A DNA stretch of 64,000 nucleotides from Acidobacteriaceae bacterium (GCA_003170825.1 PMYL01000023.1:27998-91997); one strand, 5' to 3'; numbered from the stretch's first letter, positions 41,391 through 55,000 are shown. The notes: generated by a model not told the origin, from the letters alone. Made by a program: numbers and translations.

Positions 41391-43142
41391 TTACGGCCTC
41401 GGCCTGAGCGCGGCCAGAAAAGCCTCCGCTCCCAGCGTGTTCAACACGTCTTCCGGACCCAGCCAGGCGCGGCGCAGTTGGCGGATGCCGTACTCCATCT
41501 TGCCCAGGTTGCGGACGTCATGGGAGTCCGAGTTGATGACAATGCGGCAACCCAGCTCTTTGGCCAGGCGGAGGTCGCGGTCGCAAAGATCGAGCCGTTC
41601 GGGAGCGGCGTTGTGCTCGACGGCGACGCCCAGCTCGGCCGCACGGCGCAGCACCACTCCCAGGTCCAGGGCAAAGGGCTCGCGGCGCAGCAGCAGGCGG
41701 CCGGTGGGATGGCCCAGAATGCGCACATAGGGGTTCTCGATGGCCCGCAACACCCGCGCCGTCATCTCCTCGCGGCTTTGCTCGAAACGCGTGTGCACGC
41801 AGGCGATGACGATCTCCATTTGCGCCAGCACCTCGTCGTCCAGGTCGAGCGCGCCCTCGGCCAGAATGTCCACCTCAATACCTGTAAAGACGCGGATGCG
41901 GCCCTCCATCTGGCGGTCCACTTCGCGGATGCGCTGGATCTGTTCAAGCGCCCGCTGCTCGTCCAGGCCGTTGGTCATGGCCAGGTTTTTGGAGTGGTCG
42001 GTGATGGCGATGTACCGGTATCCGCAAGCCAGAGCGGCCTCGGCCATCTCGCGGATGGTGTCGTGGCCGTCGGTGGCGTTGGTGTGCATATGCAGGTCGC
42101 CGCGCAGGTCGGCTCTCTCGGTGAGCCGGGGCAGCGAGTGGCGGGCGGCGGCCTCAATCTCGCCCAGGTTCTCGCGCAGTTCGGGCGGAATCCAGTCCAT
42201 GCCGAGGGCGGCGTAGATCTCTTCCTCGGTGGCAGCGGCCACGGTCGAGCTGTCGTCGAGGCGGGCCAGCGCCCACTCGCTCAGTGTGTAGCCCATCTTG
42301 AGGGCTCGCTGGCGGAGGGCCACATTGTGCGCCTTGGAGCCGGTGAAGTACTGCAGCGCGGCGCCATAGGAGGCCGAAGGAAGCAGGCGCACGTCCACTT
42401 GCATGCCGCTGGCGAGATGGAAGCTCACCTTGTTCTCTCCCCTGGCGATCATGTTGTGGATGCCGGGGTAGGCGGCCACGTATTCGACCGCGGCGGCGGT
42501 ATGCTCGGGGGCGCAGGCGGAGCCGGAGGCCAGCAAGTCCAGGTCGCCAGCGGTTTCGCGGCCGCGTCGCAGGGAGCCGGCGGGGGTTATCTTCTCAATG
42601 CCGGGGAAGGCCAGCAGATACGACGCAGTGCGCTGGGCTGCCTCCTCGGCCACGTCGATGCGGAAGCGGCCGGCGCTGCGGCGATAGTCGTCGATGCCCT
42701 TGCGAAGCTTCTCGATCTGTTTTTCGCCCATGCGGGGCAGTTCGGTCAGGCGGCCCGCTTCAATGGCCTCAGCGAGCTGGTCGATGCCGGCGATTTGCGC
42801 CGCGGACCACAGCAGCGCGACGGTCTTGGGGCCCATGCCGGGCAGTTTCAGGAGCTCCAGAAGGCCCACGCCGTACTTGGCCAGCAGTTCCTCGCGCAGC
42901 GGCAGTGTGCCGGTGGCGGCGATGGCCCGCAGATTGGCGGCCATCCCCTTGCCGATGCCAGGGATCTCCATCAGGCGGGCGGTCGAGGCCGCGTCGGCCG
43001 TCAGGGCGTTTAGATCATGGGTGGTTTGCTCGGCGGCCTCGGCGGCGCGGCGATAGCTGCGGATACGGAAACCGTCGCCGCCGTCGATCTCCAGCAGATC
43101 GGCGGTCTCGGAAAGCAGACGGGCCATGGTGGGGTTGTCCAT
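41391..43142 (-). CDS. polX: DNA polymerase/3'-5' exonuclease PolX (PolX plus PHP domain)
   Basis: HhH IPGIGKGMAANLRAI; PAGSLRRGRETAGDLDLL; DLRGDLHMHTNATDGHDTI PHP motif. Confidence 0.94.
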   Translation of the reverse strand: MDNPTMARLLSETADLLEIDGGDGFRIRSYRRAAEAAEQTTHDLNALTADAASTARLMEIPGIGKGMAANLRAIAATGTLPLREELLAKYGVGLLELLKLPGMGPKTVALLWSAAQIAGIDQLAEAIEAGRLTELPRMGEKQIEKLRKGIDDYRRSAGRFRIDVAEEAAQRTASYLLAFPGIEKITPAGSLRRGRETAGDLDLLASGSACAPEHTAAAVEYVAAYPGIHNMIARGENKVSFHLASGMQVDVRLLPSASYGAALQYFTGSKAHNVALRQRALKMGYTLSEWALARLDDSSTVAAATEEEIYAALGMDWIPPELRENLGEIEAAARHSLPRLTERADLRGDLHMHTNATDGHDTIREMAEAALACGYRYIAITDHSKNLAMTNGLDEQRALEQIQRIREVDRQMEGRIRVFTGIEVDILAEGALDLDDEVLAQMEIVIACVHTRFEQSREEMTARVLRAIENPYVRILGHPTGRLLLRREPFALDLGVVLRRAAELGVAVEHNAAPERLDLCDRDLRLAKELGCRIVINSDSHDVRNLGKMEYGIRQLRRAWLGPEDVLNTLGAEAFLAALRPRP

Positions 43143-43255
43143 CGGATCAGTCTCCGTGAACCTCCCTCAGGGGCTAAAGCCCCATCTACTCATACCCGTC
43201 AATGTACGAGCTGAAGCCCGCACCCTTCGCTCAAGCAAAGTTTTTTGACAGGTTC

Positions 43256-43450
43256 TTAGAGGTCGGCGGCCAGCGTACTGCTGATGGTGGAGAACGAATT
43301 GTTGATGCCCTTGGCTAGCTCGCTCATGCCGGTGACAGCACCGAAGGCGATCAGAGCAACGACCAGAGCATACTCGACCAGATCCTGGCCTTCTTCGCCG
43401 TTCTTCAGGTCCTGGAACTTCACATACAGCTTAAGAAGCATGTCGTTCAT
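43256..43450 (-). CDS. Flp family type IVb pilin
   Basis: EEGQDLVEYALVVALIAFGAVTGM. Confidence 0.9.
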   Translation of the reverse strand: MNDMLLKLYVKFQDLKNGEEGQDLVEYALVVALIAFGAVTGMSELAKGINNSFSTISSTLAADL

Positions 43451-44067
43451 TTGGATTCACTCCCTGGGCGGAATTTCCCAGCGACAGGCTGGGAGACCCT
43501 TTGTATAGCACTTGGTGCGCCATACTTGAAGCCTGGCATTCATCATCAAAATCAACAACTTACTGAAATTGCGGCAATAGAGCAGCGCACCGCAGTGTAA
43601 ACGCCAGTATACAGGTAATCGAACAAGGTTACTGAGAGCTGGAGGTAATCGAGCCCTTGGTCGATGCAATCCTCGACTCTTCGCTCAGGTTCAAGTCCGA
43701 AGGGATTTCGTTTGTCTTCGCTGCGGCCAAGCTGCCCTCACTCATAGTCCACCCCGCCTGTGGAATTCCAAACTTGCCCCCTACCCAACTTTTGGGCAGA
43801 CTCGGCGGTTGTCCAGAAATGGATAGGGATTTTGGGGGTTATTGGGCAAAGCCGGAACAAGGAATCACGATCGGAGATCAGGGATCAGGAGGGGATACCG
43901 GCCAGGAGATGGCCCCATCCGGATTCGCGCCCATCGGATGGTAACGCACGCTCGGCAGGAAACCTTCAGAGCTGAACAGCGCGTTGTGACGGACGTCAGG
44001 GGTTCGGGCACACTTCACGTGTGCCACCTTGCGGCAGTCTTGCTGTTACGCCCGGTCTTACGCGCCG

Positions 44068-44298
44068 CTAGGCTGCGGTGTGGGCGGTGTCCTTGAAGCG
44101 GACCACTGCATCCGCCTGGGGACCTTTCTGACCTTGGACGATGTCGAACTCCACGTCATCGCCCTCTTTCAGCGTTTTGTATCCGTCCAACTGAATCGAT
44201 GAGTAGTGGACGAATACATCCGGCCCGTCTTCGCGTCCGATGAATCCGTAGCCCTTGGCGTTGTTAAACCACTTGACCTTCCCTTTGTACTGAGCCAC
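44068..44298 (-). CDS. Cold-shock protein, GTG start
   Basis: (M)[52 protein letters not shown]. Confidence 0.93.
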   Translation of the reverse strand: MAQYKGKVKWFNNAKGYGFIGREDGPDVFVHYSSIQLDGYKTLKEGDDVEFDIVQGQKGPQADAVVRFKDTAHTAA

Positions 44299-44345
44299 AG
44301 GCTCCTGCTTTCTTTGGGTGTTGCGAGTATCCGGAGAGCGAGGGG

Positions 44346-44381
44346 ATCGCACACCGATACCTAATCGCGCACCGATACCTA
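44346..44381. repeat. Two 18-bp tandem repeats ATCGCRCACCGATACCTA upstream of the cold-shock gene
   Basis: 44346-44363 and 44364-44381, 17/18 identical. Confidence 0.85.
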
Positions 44382-44511
44382 TAAGACGTGAAAAATCGAA
44401 GAAAGGTTGATTCTTTTATAAAGATCGGTTTCAAGGAATGCGACGGACCGATGCAGACCACCGGCCCTGGCTGGAAGTTATTGAATCGGCAGAGCAAACG
44501 GGCCGCGGCAA

Positions 44512-45228
44512 CTACTTCTTGCGCTTGCCGGCCAGCTTTCGCGCATACAGGAGTACGCCGGTGAGCGTTTTGCCGTCCAGAATGGCGCCCTTTTCGATCA
44601 TTTTCAGCGCCTCGGAGAGCTTGACCAGGCGCAATTCGATCTGTTCGTCCTCATCCCAGTTGGTGTCGCCCGCCACCAGGCCCTCGGCTACGAAAACCTT
44701 CATGGATTCGCCCAGAAAACCGGGGCTGGCGTAGTACTCGGCCAGCGGCTTCCACTTCTTTGCGCTGTAGCCGGTCTCTTCGGCCAGTTCGCGCTGGGCG
44801 CCGGCGAGGGCGTCTTCGCCGGGATCGAGCTTGCCGGCAGGCAGTTCCCATAAAAATTGGTTGGCGGCATGACGGTACTGGCGCTCGACCACGATCCAGG
44901 GATTTTTCTTGTTTTTCGAGCTGTCGATGGCCAGGATGACCACGCTGCCGTTGTGGCGGATGACGTCGCGCTCGCTCTTGCGGCCGCCGGGCTCGATCAG
45001 CTTGTCGTGGAACACGCGGAAGAGCGGTCCCTGATAGACGACCACGGAACTGAGCAATTGCGCCGTCTCCGCGGCTGCCGCGGCTTTGGGGGCCTTCAGC
45101 TTCTTCCGCTTCCGGGCCTTGGCCGGCTTTGACTTGGCGGCTGCTGCTTTTTGGGGTTGGGCGGGCGTCACTTTCTTAAGCCCCTTCTTTGGTTTGGCGG
45201 CTTTTGCCGCCTTCTCTTTGCTGGGCAT
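44512..45228 (-). CDS. NUDIX hydrolase (ADP-ribose pyrophosphatase-like) with Lys/Ala-rich N-terminal extension
   Basis: Nudix box GEDALAGAQRELAEETGYSAKKW; N-terminus MPSKEKAAKAAKPKKGLKKVTPAQPQKAAAAKSKPAKARKRKKLKAPKAAAAA. Confidence 0.88.
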   Translation of the reverse strand: MPSKEKAAKAAKPKKGLKKVTPAQPQKAAAAKSKPAKARKRKKLKAPKAAAAAETAQLLSSVVVYQGPLFRVFHDKLIEPGGRKSERDVIRHNGSVVILAIDSSKNKKNPWIVVERQYRHAANQFLWELPAGKLDPGEDALAGAQRELAEETGYSAKKWKPLAEYYASPGFLGESMKVFVAEGLVAGDTNWDEDEQIELRLVKLSEALKMIEKGAILDGKTLTGVLLYARKLAGKRKK

Positions 45229-45367
45229 TTCTTGTCTCTCTCCTCAAAACGCAGTCAGGGAAAGTATACGCACTGCGTTCGCGGTGCGGCTCAACCCAGG
45301 CGGCACTTGTGCATCGAATCCGCCCGGCGTGGCATCCTTAACAGAGCCGAATACCCAAGGGAACGAA

Positions 45368-46996
45368 TTGCCGACCGCAGACTGTTATCCCATTACCGTT
45401 GTGCCGGGGCTGAGCCGGCTGTTTCTGGACTACTGCGCCGGGAATGCATCTGTACGCCCGTTCTACGCCTCGCTGCCGCCCGAAAGCGGCTGGTCCGCCG
45501 CGGCGGACGGCCGCCCGGTTCCCGCGCATTGGCCGGAGCTGGTCCAGCTGCTGGCGGAACAGAATCCGCCCTCCACTGCACGGGGGGGCGCTGCCGAGGC
45601 GGCTCTCGCTGCGTTGAGCCAGGGCGCGGGAGCGGTGGTTACCGGGCAGCAGGTGGGGTTGTTCGGCGGGCCTCTGTTTACTCCTTTCAAGGCGGCCACC
45701 GCCGTGGCCCGCGCGCACCAGGCGACGGCGGCAGGCCATCCCCACGCCGCTGTCTTCTGGCTGGCCACGGAAGACCACGACTTTGCCGAGATTAACCACG
45801 TCACGTTTCCCGATGGGGATGTCTCGCGCAAGCTGATCTACTCCGCCGCACCCGATGTTCCACGGCCAGTCGGCGGCATTGTGCTTGGCGACGAGATCGT
45901 CTCACTGGTCGAGCAGGCAGGCCAACTCGTCTACGAAGACTCGCTGGAGGCGCTGACTGCGGCCTGGCGGCCCGGACGCACTTTTGCGCAGGCCTTCGCC
46001 GATTTCTACTCGAAGGTATTTGCCTCCCAGGGGCTGCTGGTGCTGGACGCAAGCGGGCGCGCATTCCACCGCATGGGCGCATCGGTGCTGCGAGCGGCCA
46101 TCGAGCGCGCCGACGAGCTTCATGCGGCTCTGGTCGAGAGGAACGGTGAACTCGAGGCCGCCGGTTATCACGCCCAGGTGGCCGTCGTCCCACATTCAAG
46201 CCTGCTTTTCCTCATTGACGAGCGCGACGGCGCGCGCCTCGCGCTCAAGTGCCATGCACCCTCGGTACGGGAACCGAACGGTCTTTGGCAGGCCGGCCGG
46301 CAGAGCTACGCGACCGCAGATCTGCTGGGGATTCTCGACACCGAGCCGGAGCGCATATCGCCCTCTGCGCTGCTGCGGCCAGTCTTTCAGGATTTTCTTC
46401 TTTCCACGTCGCTCATGGTCGGTGGTCCGGCGGAAGTTGCCTACTTTGCGCAATCCGCGGTGCTTTACGAGCGCATTCTCGGTCGCCAGACGCCGATCCG
46501 GCCTCGCTTCTCCGCCACGCTCATCGCGCCTGCAACCGGCTCATACCTTCGCAAATACGAACTGACGCTCGACCGCGTCTTCGGGCAGAGCGCAGACTCG
46601 CTGGCGCATTCGCTGGCCGCGCGCGCAATGCCGGTGGAAGGCAAACAGAGACTGGCCGCGGCGGGCAACGCACTCGATGTCGAACTCAGCGCGCTACTCA
46701 AATGGATGCATGAGCTCGACGCGGGCCTCGGCCGATCGAGCGAGACGGCGGCAAGCAAGATGCGCTACCAAATGAATCGAATGCGGCGGCTCGCCGCCAA
46801 CTTCCAGTTGCAGCGCGAGACCAAGCTCGGCCGCCACGCCGAGGAGATCGTAAACGCGCTCTATCCAGGCGGCGTATTGCAGGAGCGGGTGTACGGCGCG
46901 GCGTACTACTTCATGGTCTATGGCTCCGGCCTGGCCGAAGAACTGACCGCGCAAGCTGCAAACCGCTGCCCAGGGCACACCGCACTCTGGTTATAG
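45368..46996 (+). CDS. bshC: Bacillithiol biosynthesis cysteine-adding enzyme BshC
   Basis: VVTGQQVGLFGGPLFTPFKAATAV; FWLATEDHDFAEINHV; TTG start inferred. Confidence 0.88.
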   Translation: MPTADCYPITVVPGLSRLFLDYCAGNASVRPFYASLPPESGWSAAADGRPVPAHWPELVQLLAEQNPPSTARGGAAEAALAALSQGAGAVVTGQQVGLFGGPLFTPFKAATAVARAHQATAAGHPHAAVFWLATEDHDFAEINHVTFPDGDVSRKLIYSAAPDVPRPVGGIVLGDEIVSLVEQAGQLVYEDSLEALTAAWRPGRTFAQAFADFYSKVFASQGLLVLDASGRAFHRMGASVLRAAIERADELHAALVERNGELEAAGYHAQVAVVPHSSLLFLIDERDGARLALKCHAPSVREPNGLWQAGRQSYATADLLGILDTEPERISPSALLRPVFQDFLLSTSLMVGGPAEVAYFAQSAVLYERILGRQTPIRPRFSATLIAPATGSYLRKYELTLDRVFGQSADSLAHSLAARAMPVEGKQRLAAAGNALDVELSALLKWMHELDAGLGRSSETAASKMRYQMNRMRRLAANFQLQRETKLGRHAEEIVNALYPGGVLQERVYGAAYYFMVYGSGLAEELTAQAANRCPGHTALWL

Positions 46997-47072
46997 GGGG
47001 ATCAGAGACCGGTGACCGCCGGACGCGATTGGATCGGAAAACACCCGATGAAAACCGCCCATAAACTAAGAG

Positions 47073-47123
47073 GCGGGCCGCCGGTTTCGGGAGTGGAAGA
47101 ACTTCCCGAAGCCGGTTGCCCGC
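47073..47123. other. Strong hairpin between bshC and the atp operon
   Basis: GCGGGC-CG-CCGGTTTCGGGA / TCCCGAAGCCGG-TT-GCCCGC: 18 pairs (1 G-U) with a 2x2 internal loop. Confidence 0.65.
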
Positions 47124-47341
47124 TGGACCCTGAAGCGGGTCTGGGTGATATTGTTAGCTTAGGCTAATTCCCAGCGAAAGCAAGTTCTTTTTTTGCACAA
47201 AATTCCCGATTCGTGACCGCAGTCACAGGACCCCGCCGATCAGGAGCCAACTGCGTTGACTTGGGGGTCCGCCCCTGATACAAAAAAGTGTTCCATCCAC
47301 GTAAAAACTAGGTTTGACCGCCGGAGCGAACCGGTGCCACA

Positions 47342-47800
47342 ATGCCAGAAATCATTCAACAAGTCGGGACGCTTCTGCTTGGCGCCGTGCCCACGATTCT
47401 GCTGTTCATCGTGCTGGTTTTGGCCTACCAGTTCCTGGTGCAGGGGCCGTTGACCGCCACGCTGAAGCAGCGCCGCGCCCGGACCGAGGGGGCCATCGAA
47501 GACGCGCACAAGGCCATCGCCCAGGCCGAGGCCAGGGCGGCCGAGTATGCCGACAAGTTGCGCCAGGCGCGAGGCGAGGTCTACAAGGTTCGCGAACAGA
47601 GGGTCAAGCAGTGGAACGCCGAGCGGGACGCCGCTCTGGACGCCGCGCGCAAGGCGGCCGGGCTCAAGGTGAACCAGGCCAAAACCGAGTTGGAGGCGGA
47701 GGCCGCCCAGGCCAGGCTGACCATTCAGGCCTCCGCCGGGGAGTTGGCTCGTCAGGTGGTTCGCGCGGTACTGCCGCTCGCCGCCGGGGGTTCCCGTTGA
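47342..47800 (+). CDS. atpF: ATP synthase F0 subunit b (first b-type)
   Basis: N-terminal TM plus long charged helix; start of atp operon. Confidence 0.85.
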   Translation: MPEIIQQVGTLLLGAVPTILLFIVLVLAYQFLVQGPLTATLKQRRARTEGAIEDAHKAIAQAEARAAEYADKLRQARGEVYKVREQRVKQWNAERDAALDAARKAAGLKVNQAKTELEAEAAQARLTIQASAGELARQVVRAVLPLAAGGSR

Positions 47801-48567
47801 GAGATTCGAGTCCGGCATCTTCGACTTTGCAAGCGCGCGTTTCCAACCGGGTATTGTGGTTTGCGTTCCTCGTGGCGCTGGCTGCTGGGGTGGCGGCTGC
47901 TCCGTTCCGCATCGCGGCACAGGAATCCGCTTCCGCGGCCAAGTCCGAGACTGTTTCTTCGGCTCAAGACACGGCCAAGCCCGATGCCGGGCAATCCCAG
48001 GAAGAGCAGAACAACGCCTTCCGGCTCGAAGGCCCGCTGGTGAAGGCTTCGGCCAGGGTGCTCCATCTGACGGTCGAGACCACGGCCAGCATCTTCGAGT
48101 TCATCAACTTCGCCATCATCGCGCTGGCCATCGGCATTCCTCTGTTCCGCTTCCTGCCCAAATTCCTGCGCCAGCGTGGCGAGAAAGTGCGCACCGACAT
48201 CGAATCGGCCCGCAAGGTGACCGAGGACGCCAACTCCCGGCTGAGCGCGGTCGAGGCCAAACTTTCCAGCATCGGCGAGGAGATTCAAAAGTTTCGCGCC
48301 GAGGTGGAGAAAGAGATCGGGCAAGACGAGGCGCGCATTAAATCCGCTCTCGAAGAGGAGAGCGCCCGCGTTGTGGCCGCGGCCGAGCAGGAGATTGGCG
48401 CGGCTGCCGCTCAGGCCCGGCGCGCGCTGCGCCACTTCGCCGCCGATCTGGCCATCGGCCAGGCCGCCAAGCAACTGGTTCTGACGCCGGAGACCGACCG
48501 CGCCCTGATCGCCGAGTTTGTGGGCGAGGTGACTAAAAACGGCGCGGCTAAGGGAGGGCAGAACTAA
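47797..48567 (+). CDS. atpF: ATP synthase F0 subunit b (second b-type) with signal-peptide-like N-terminal extension
   Basis: TTGA overlap with the upstream stop; FAFLVALAAGVAAAPFRIAAQ signal-like; TM IFEFINFAIIALAIGIPLF. Confidence 0.82.
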   Translation: MRDSSPASSTLQARVSNRVLWFAFLVALAAGVAAAPFRIAAQESASAAKSETVSSAQDTAKPDAGQSQEEQNNAFRLEGPLVKASARVLHLTVETTASIFEFINFAIIALAIGIPLFRFLPKFLRQRGEKVRTDIESARKVTEDANSRLSAVEAKLSSIGEEIQKFRAEVEKEIGQDEARIKSALEEESARVVAAAEQEIGAAAAQARRALRHFAADLAIGQAAKQLVLTPETDRALIAEFVGEVTKNGAAKGGQN

Positions 48568-49107
48568 ATGGCCGCCTTCGTTGCACGGTACGCCCGCGCC
48601 TTTGCCGACGTGGTGACCCAGGAGAAGCTGGATACAGCCGCGCTGGACCGGCAAATGGACGATTTTCTCGCCAGCTGGGACGGGAGCGTCGAGTTGCGCG
48701 AACTGTTTGTCAACCCGGCCGTTGCTGCCTTGCAGAAGGTGGCGATCCTGGACAAGTTGAACGTGAAGCTCGAGCTCCAGAAGGAGTTGCGCAACCTGCT
48801 GGCGGTGCTCATCCATAACGACCGCATCGGCGAGGTTCGCGAGGTGGCCGCGGCCTATCGAACGGAGTTGCAGGAGCGGCAGGGCATTCGCGCGGTGGAG
48901 ATTGTGACCGCCCGCGAACTCAGCGAACAGGACCGCACGGGGCTAGTGGCTGGAGTCGGCAAACTTGCCGGCGCGCAGATTCAGGCCAGCTTCAAGCTGG
49001 ACGCGGCCATCCTCGGCGGAACGGTGGTGCGCATCGGCTCCACGGTGTACGACGGCTCGGTGCGCGGACGGCTAGACAGGTTGAAGGAAGCGTTGATTAG
49101 CTCCTAG
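48568..49107 (+). CDS. atpH: ATP synthase F1 subunit delta
   Basis: RYARAFADVVTQE; GGTVVRIGSTVYDGSVRGRLDRLKEAL. Confidence 0.93.
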   Translation: MAAFVARYARAFADVVTQEKLDTAALDRQMDDFLASWDGSVELRELFVNPAVAALQKVAILDKLNVKLELQKELRNLLAVLIHNDRIGEVREVAAAYRTELQERQGIRAVEIVTARELSEQDRTGLVAGVGKLAGAQIQASFKLDAAILGGTVVRIGSTVYDGSVRGRLDRLKEALISS

Positions 49108-49110
49108 CTA

Positions 49111-49202
49111 CTAGCTTCTAGCCGCTAGCTCATTCTTGCTCGGTTTGGCGATTCGGGTTTTTATGTGAGCGCAAGGCGCGGTGAAGACAGGCTAGAAGCT
49201 AG
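49111..49202. repeat. 13-bp inverted repeat CTAGCTTCTAGCC/GGCTAGAAGCTAG in the atpH-atpA gap
   Basis: 49111-49123 and 49190-49202. Confidence 0.85.
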
Positions 49203-49244
49203 AGGCTAGTACTCAGGAATCAGGAATTAAGAACAGGAACGGAA

Positions 49245-50897
<1,653 letters not shown>

Positions 50898-50905
50898 GGA
50901 AGACC

Positions 50906-53436
<2,531 letters not shown>

Positions 53437-53445
53437 AAGCAGCCC

Positions 53446-53474
53446 CTAGCTTCTAGCTAGAGGCTAGAAGCTAG
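53446..53474. repeat. 11-bp inverted repeat CTAGCTTCTAG-N7-CTAGAAGCTAG in the atpD-atpC gap
   Basis: 53446-53456 and 53464-53474; same core as 49111-49202. Confidence 0.85.
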
Positions 53475-53495
53475 TAGCTGGACTCAAAGGATTTT

Positions 53496-53927
53496 ATGGC
53501 AGACGAAACCAATCAACTGCGCGTCCGGCTGGTTACCCCCGAGCGCACTCTCTTCGATCACGCTGCCTCGGCGGTCGAGCTGCCCGCGAAGAACGGGTAC
53601 ATGGAGGCGCTTTACGGGCACGCGCCGCTGGTGGCCGAGTTGGGCGCGGGCGACGTGACCCTGCACGGCGGTCCCGATGGCCCGGAGAGCGTAAGCCGCT
53701 ACAACGTCAGTTGGGGTTTTGTCGAAGTGCTGCCCGACCGGGTCACCATCCTGGCCACCGACGCGCTGAAGCCCGAGGAGATCGACGTGCCCCGCGCACA
53801 GCAGCAACTGGAACGCGGCCACAAGCAGTGGAACGAGGCCGGCGACAGCGAAGACGCCTACACCGAGGCCCTCCGCGTCATCGCCGAAGCCGAAGCCAAG
53901 CTGGCCACCGCGGCGGAAAAGCACTGA
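53496..53927 (+). CDS. atpC: ATP synthase F1 subunit epsilon
   Basis: LRVRLVTPERTLFDHAASAVELPAKNGYMEALYGHAPLVAELGAGDV. Confidence 0.92.
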   Translation: MADETNQLRVRLVTPERTLFDHAASAVELPAKNGYMEALYGHAPLVAELGAGDVTLHGGPDGPESVSRYNVSWGFVEVLPDRVTILATDALKPEEIDVPRAQQQLERGHKQWNEAGDSEDAYTEALRVIAEAEAKLATAAEKH

Positions 53928-53991
53928 AGGTTTCGCTGGCTGAGGATGGTCGGATGCGGGCAAACCGGGGTACAATTCGGTGGGTGTTGCG

Positions 53992-54195
53992 ATGAAGGAC
54001 TGCCTAATCAGCATTGACTTAGCCAATGCCATCAGATCGCTGGTAGACGCGACGAACCTAAAGGTTCCTGAAGGCGATCTTGGGTTTACCTGTAAAGAAT
54101 ATGGCAAGCCTGTGAAACCTCACAAGCATGGGATGCAAGGGCCACATTTCGAGCATCTGGAAAGAAATCCGGACTGCTCTTTAAGCGATACCTAA
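53992..54195 (+). CDS. Small hypothetical protein with Cys/His cluster
   Basis: FTCKEYGKPVKPHKHGMQGPHFEHLERNPDCSLSD. Confidence 0.5.
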   Translation: MKDCLISIDLANAIRSLVDATNLKVPEGDLGFTCKEYGKPVKPHKHGMQGPHFEHLERNPDCSLSDT

Positions 54196-54248
54196 AAGAC
54201 TGTAGATATGGGCATTCCACCTTTTTTGGGAAGGAACCCTCCCGGCCA

Positions 54249-54629
54249 TTACCAGACCGTTCGTGGATAGTGCTTGCGCATGAGTTCGTCGGCGGAGATA
54301 AGCCAGGCGAAGCCGTTGGCTTTGGCGTTGGCGACGATGAGACGGTCGAAGGGGTCGCGGGTCCATTTCTCTTCGAGAGCAGCGCTGGCGATGGTCGAAA
54401 AGGGGAGATCGCAAAGACGCAGGTTGGTTTCGTGCTCGACCTTCTTGAGTAGATCCCGTGCGGGAAACTTCGTTCGTCCTAGCTCGTGGAGGTATTCGAG
54501 TTCGAGGAATGCCATGGCGGATAACAATAACTCCGCCCTGTCCAGGAGTCCTCTTGCTTTGGAACTCAGGCGATTCACCTTGCCTGCGGCCAACCAAAGG
54601 ACAACGTGTGTGTCCAGGTAGGCAATCAA
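54249..54629 (-). CDS. vapC: VapC-type PIN-domain toxin
   Basis: IAYLDTHVVLWL; RDPFDRLIVANAKANGFAWLISADELM; TTG start overlapping antitoxin stop. Confidence 0.85.
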   Translation of the reverse strand: MIAYLDTHVVLWLAAGKVNRLSSKARGLLDRAELLLSAMAFLELEYLHELGRTKFPARDLLKKVEHETNLRLCDLPFSTIASAALEEKWTRDPFDRLIVANAKANGFAWLISADELMRKHYPRTVW

Positions 54630-54886
54630 AGGCCGGCCCAGTCCTTCTCCCACTCCTTTTCCATCTCGGCCAGCCACTCAGCCTTGAAGGCAGGATCGTT
54701 CATATCGAAATTCGGGTCGACCATAACCTCCATGGGCGTGATCCGGCTGAGGCGGCTTACGGGCTGGCCTTCAGGGACGATTTTGAGGCGGCGTCCCTTG
54801 TGCGTGAACCAGACCTCGCTGCCGTCGAGAGCCTGATTGGCAAGCGAGAAAATGTCGCGGCGAAATTGGGTGATGGGGACTTCCAT
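54626..54886 (-). CDS. Phd/YefM-type antitoxin
   Basis: MEVPITQFRRDIFSLANQALDGSEVWFTHKGRRLKIVP. Confidence 0.82.
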   Translation of the reverse strand: MEVPITQFRRDIFSLANQALDGSEVWFTHKGRRLKIVPEGQPVSRLSRITPMEVMVDPNFDMNDPAFKAEWLAEMEKEWEKDWAGL

Positions 54887-54905
54887 GAACGAAGTATACC
54901 ATAAG

Positions 54906-54936
54906 TGTACGTTGAAAGGCGTACATCCTGTACGCC
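54906..54936. promoter_or_regulatory. Candidate TA operator: three TGTACG/CGTACA half-sites
   Basis: TGTACG 54906-54911; GGCGTACA-N3-TGTACGCC 54918-54936, just upstream of the antitoxin start. Confidence 0.55.
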
Positions 54937-55000
54937 TCGCGATCTCTTCCCTTCTCTGTGCAACCTGCCCCGCGAACGCATACAATTCACCAAGAAGAAA

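Noticed and set aside
41331-43013. 560-aa plus-strand ORF opposite polX
   Set aside because: Antisense shadow of PolX; no recognisable domains
43684-43705. GGTTCAAGTCC, resembling a tRNA T-arm
   Set aside because: Flanking bases do not form the 5-bp T-stem and no acceptor or anticodon arm was found
45086-45367. Upstream extension of the bshC frame
   Set aside because: Lies antisense inside the NUDIX gene; BshC homology begins around 45,368
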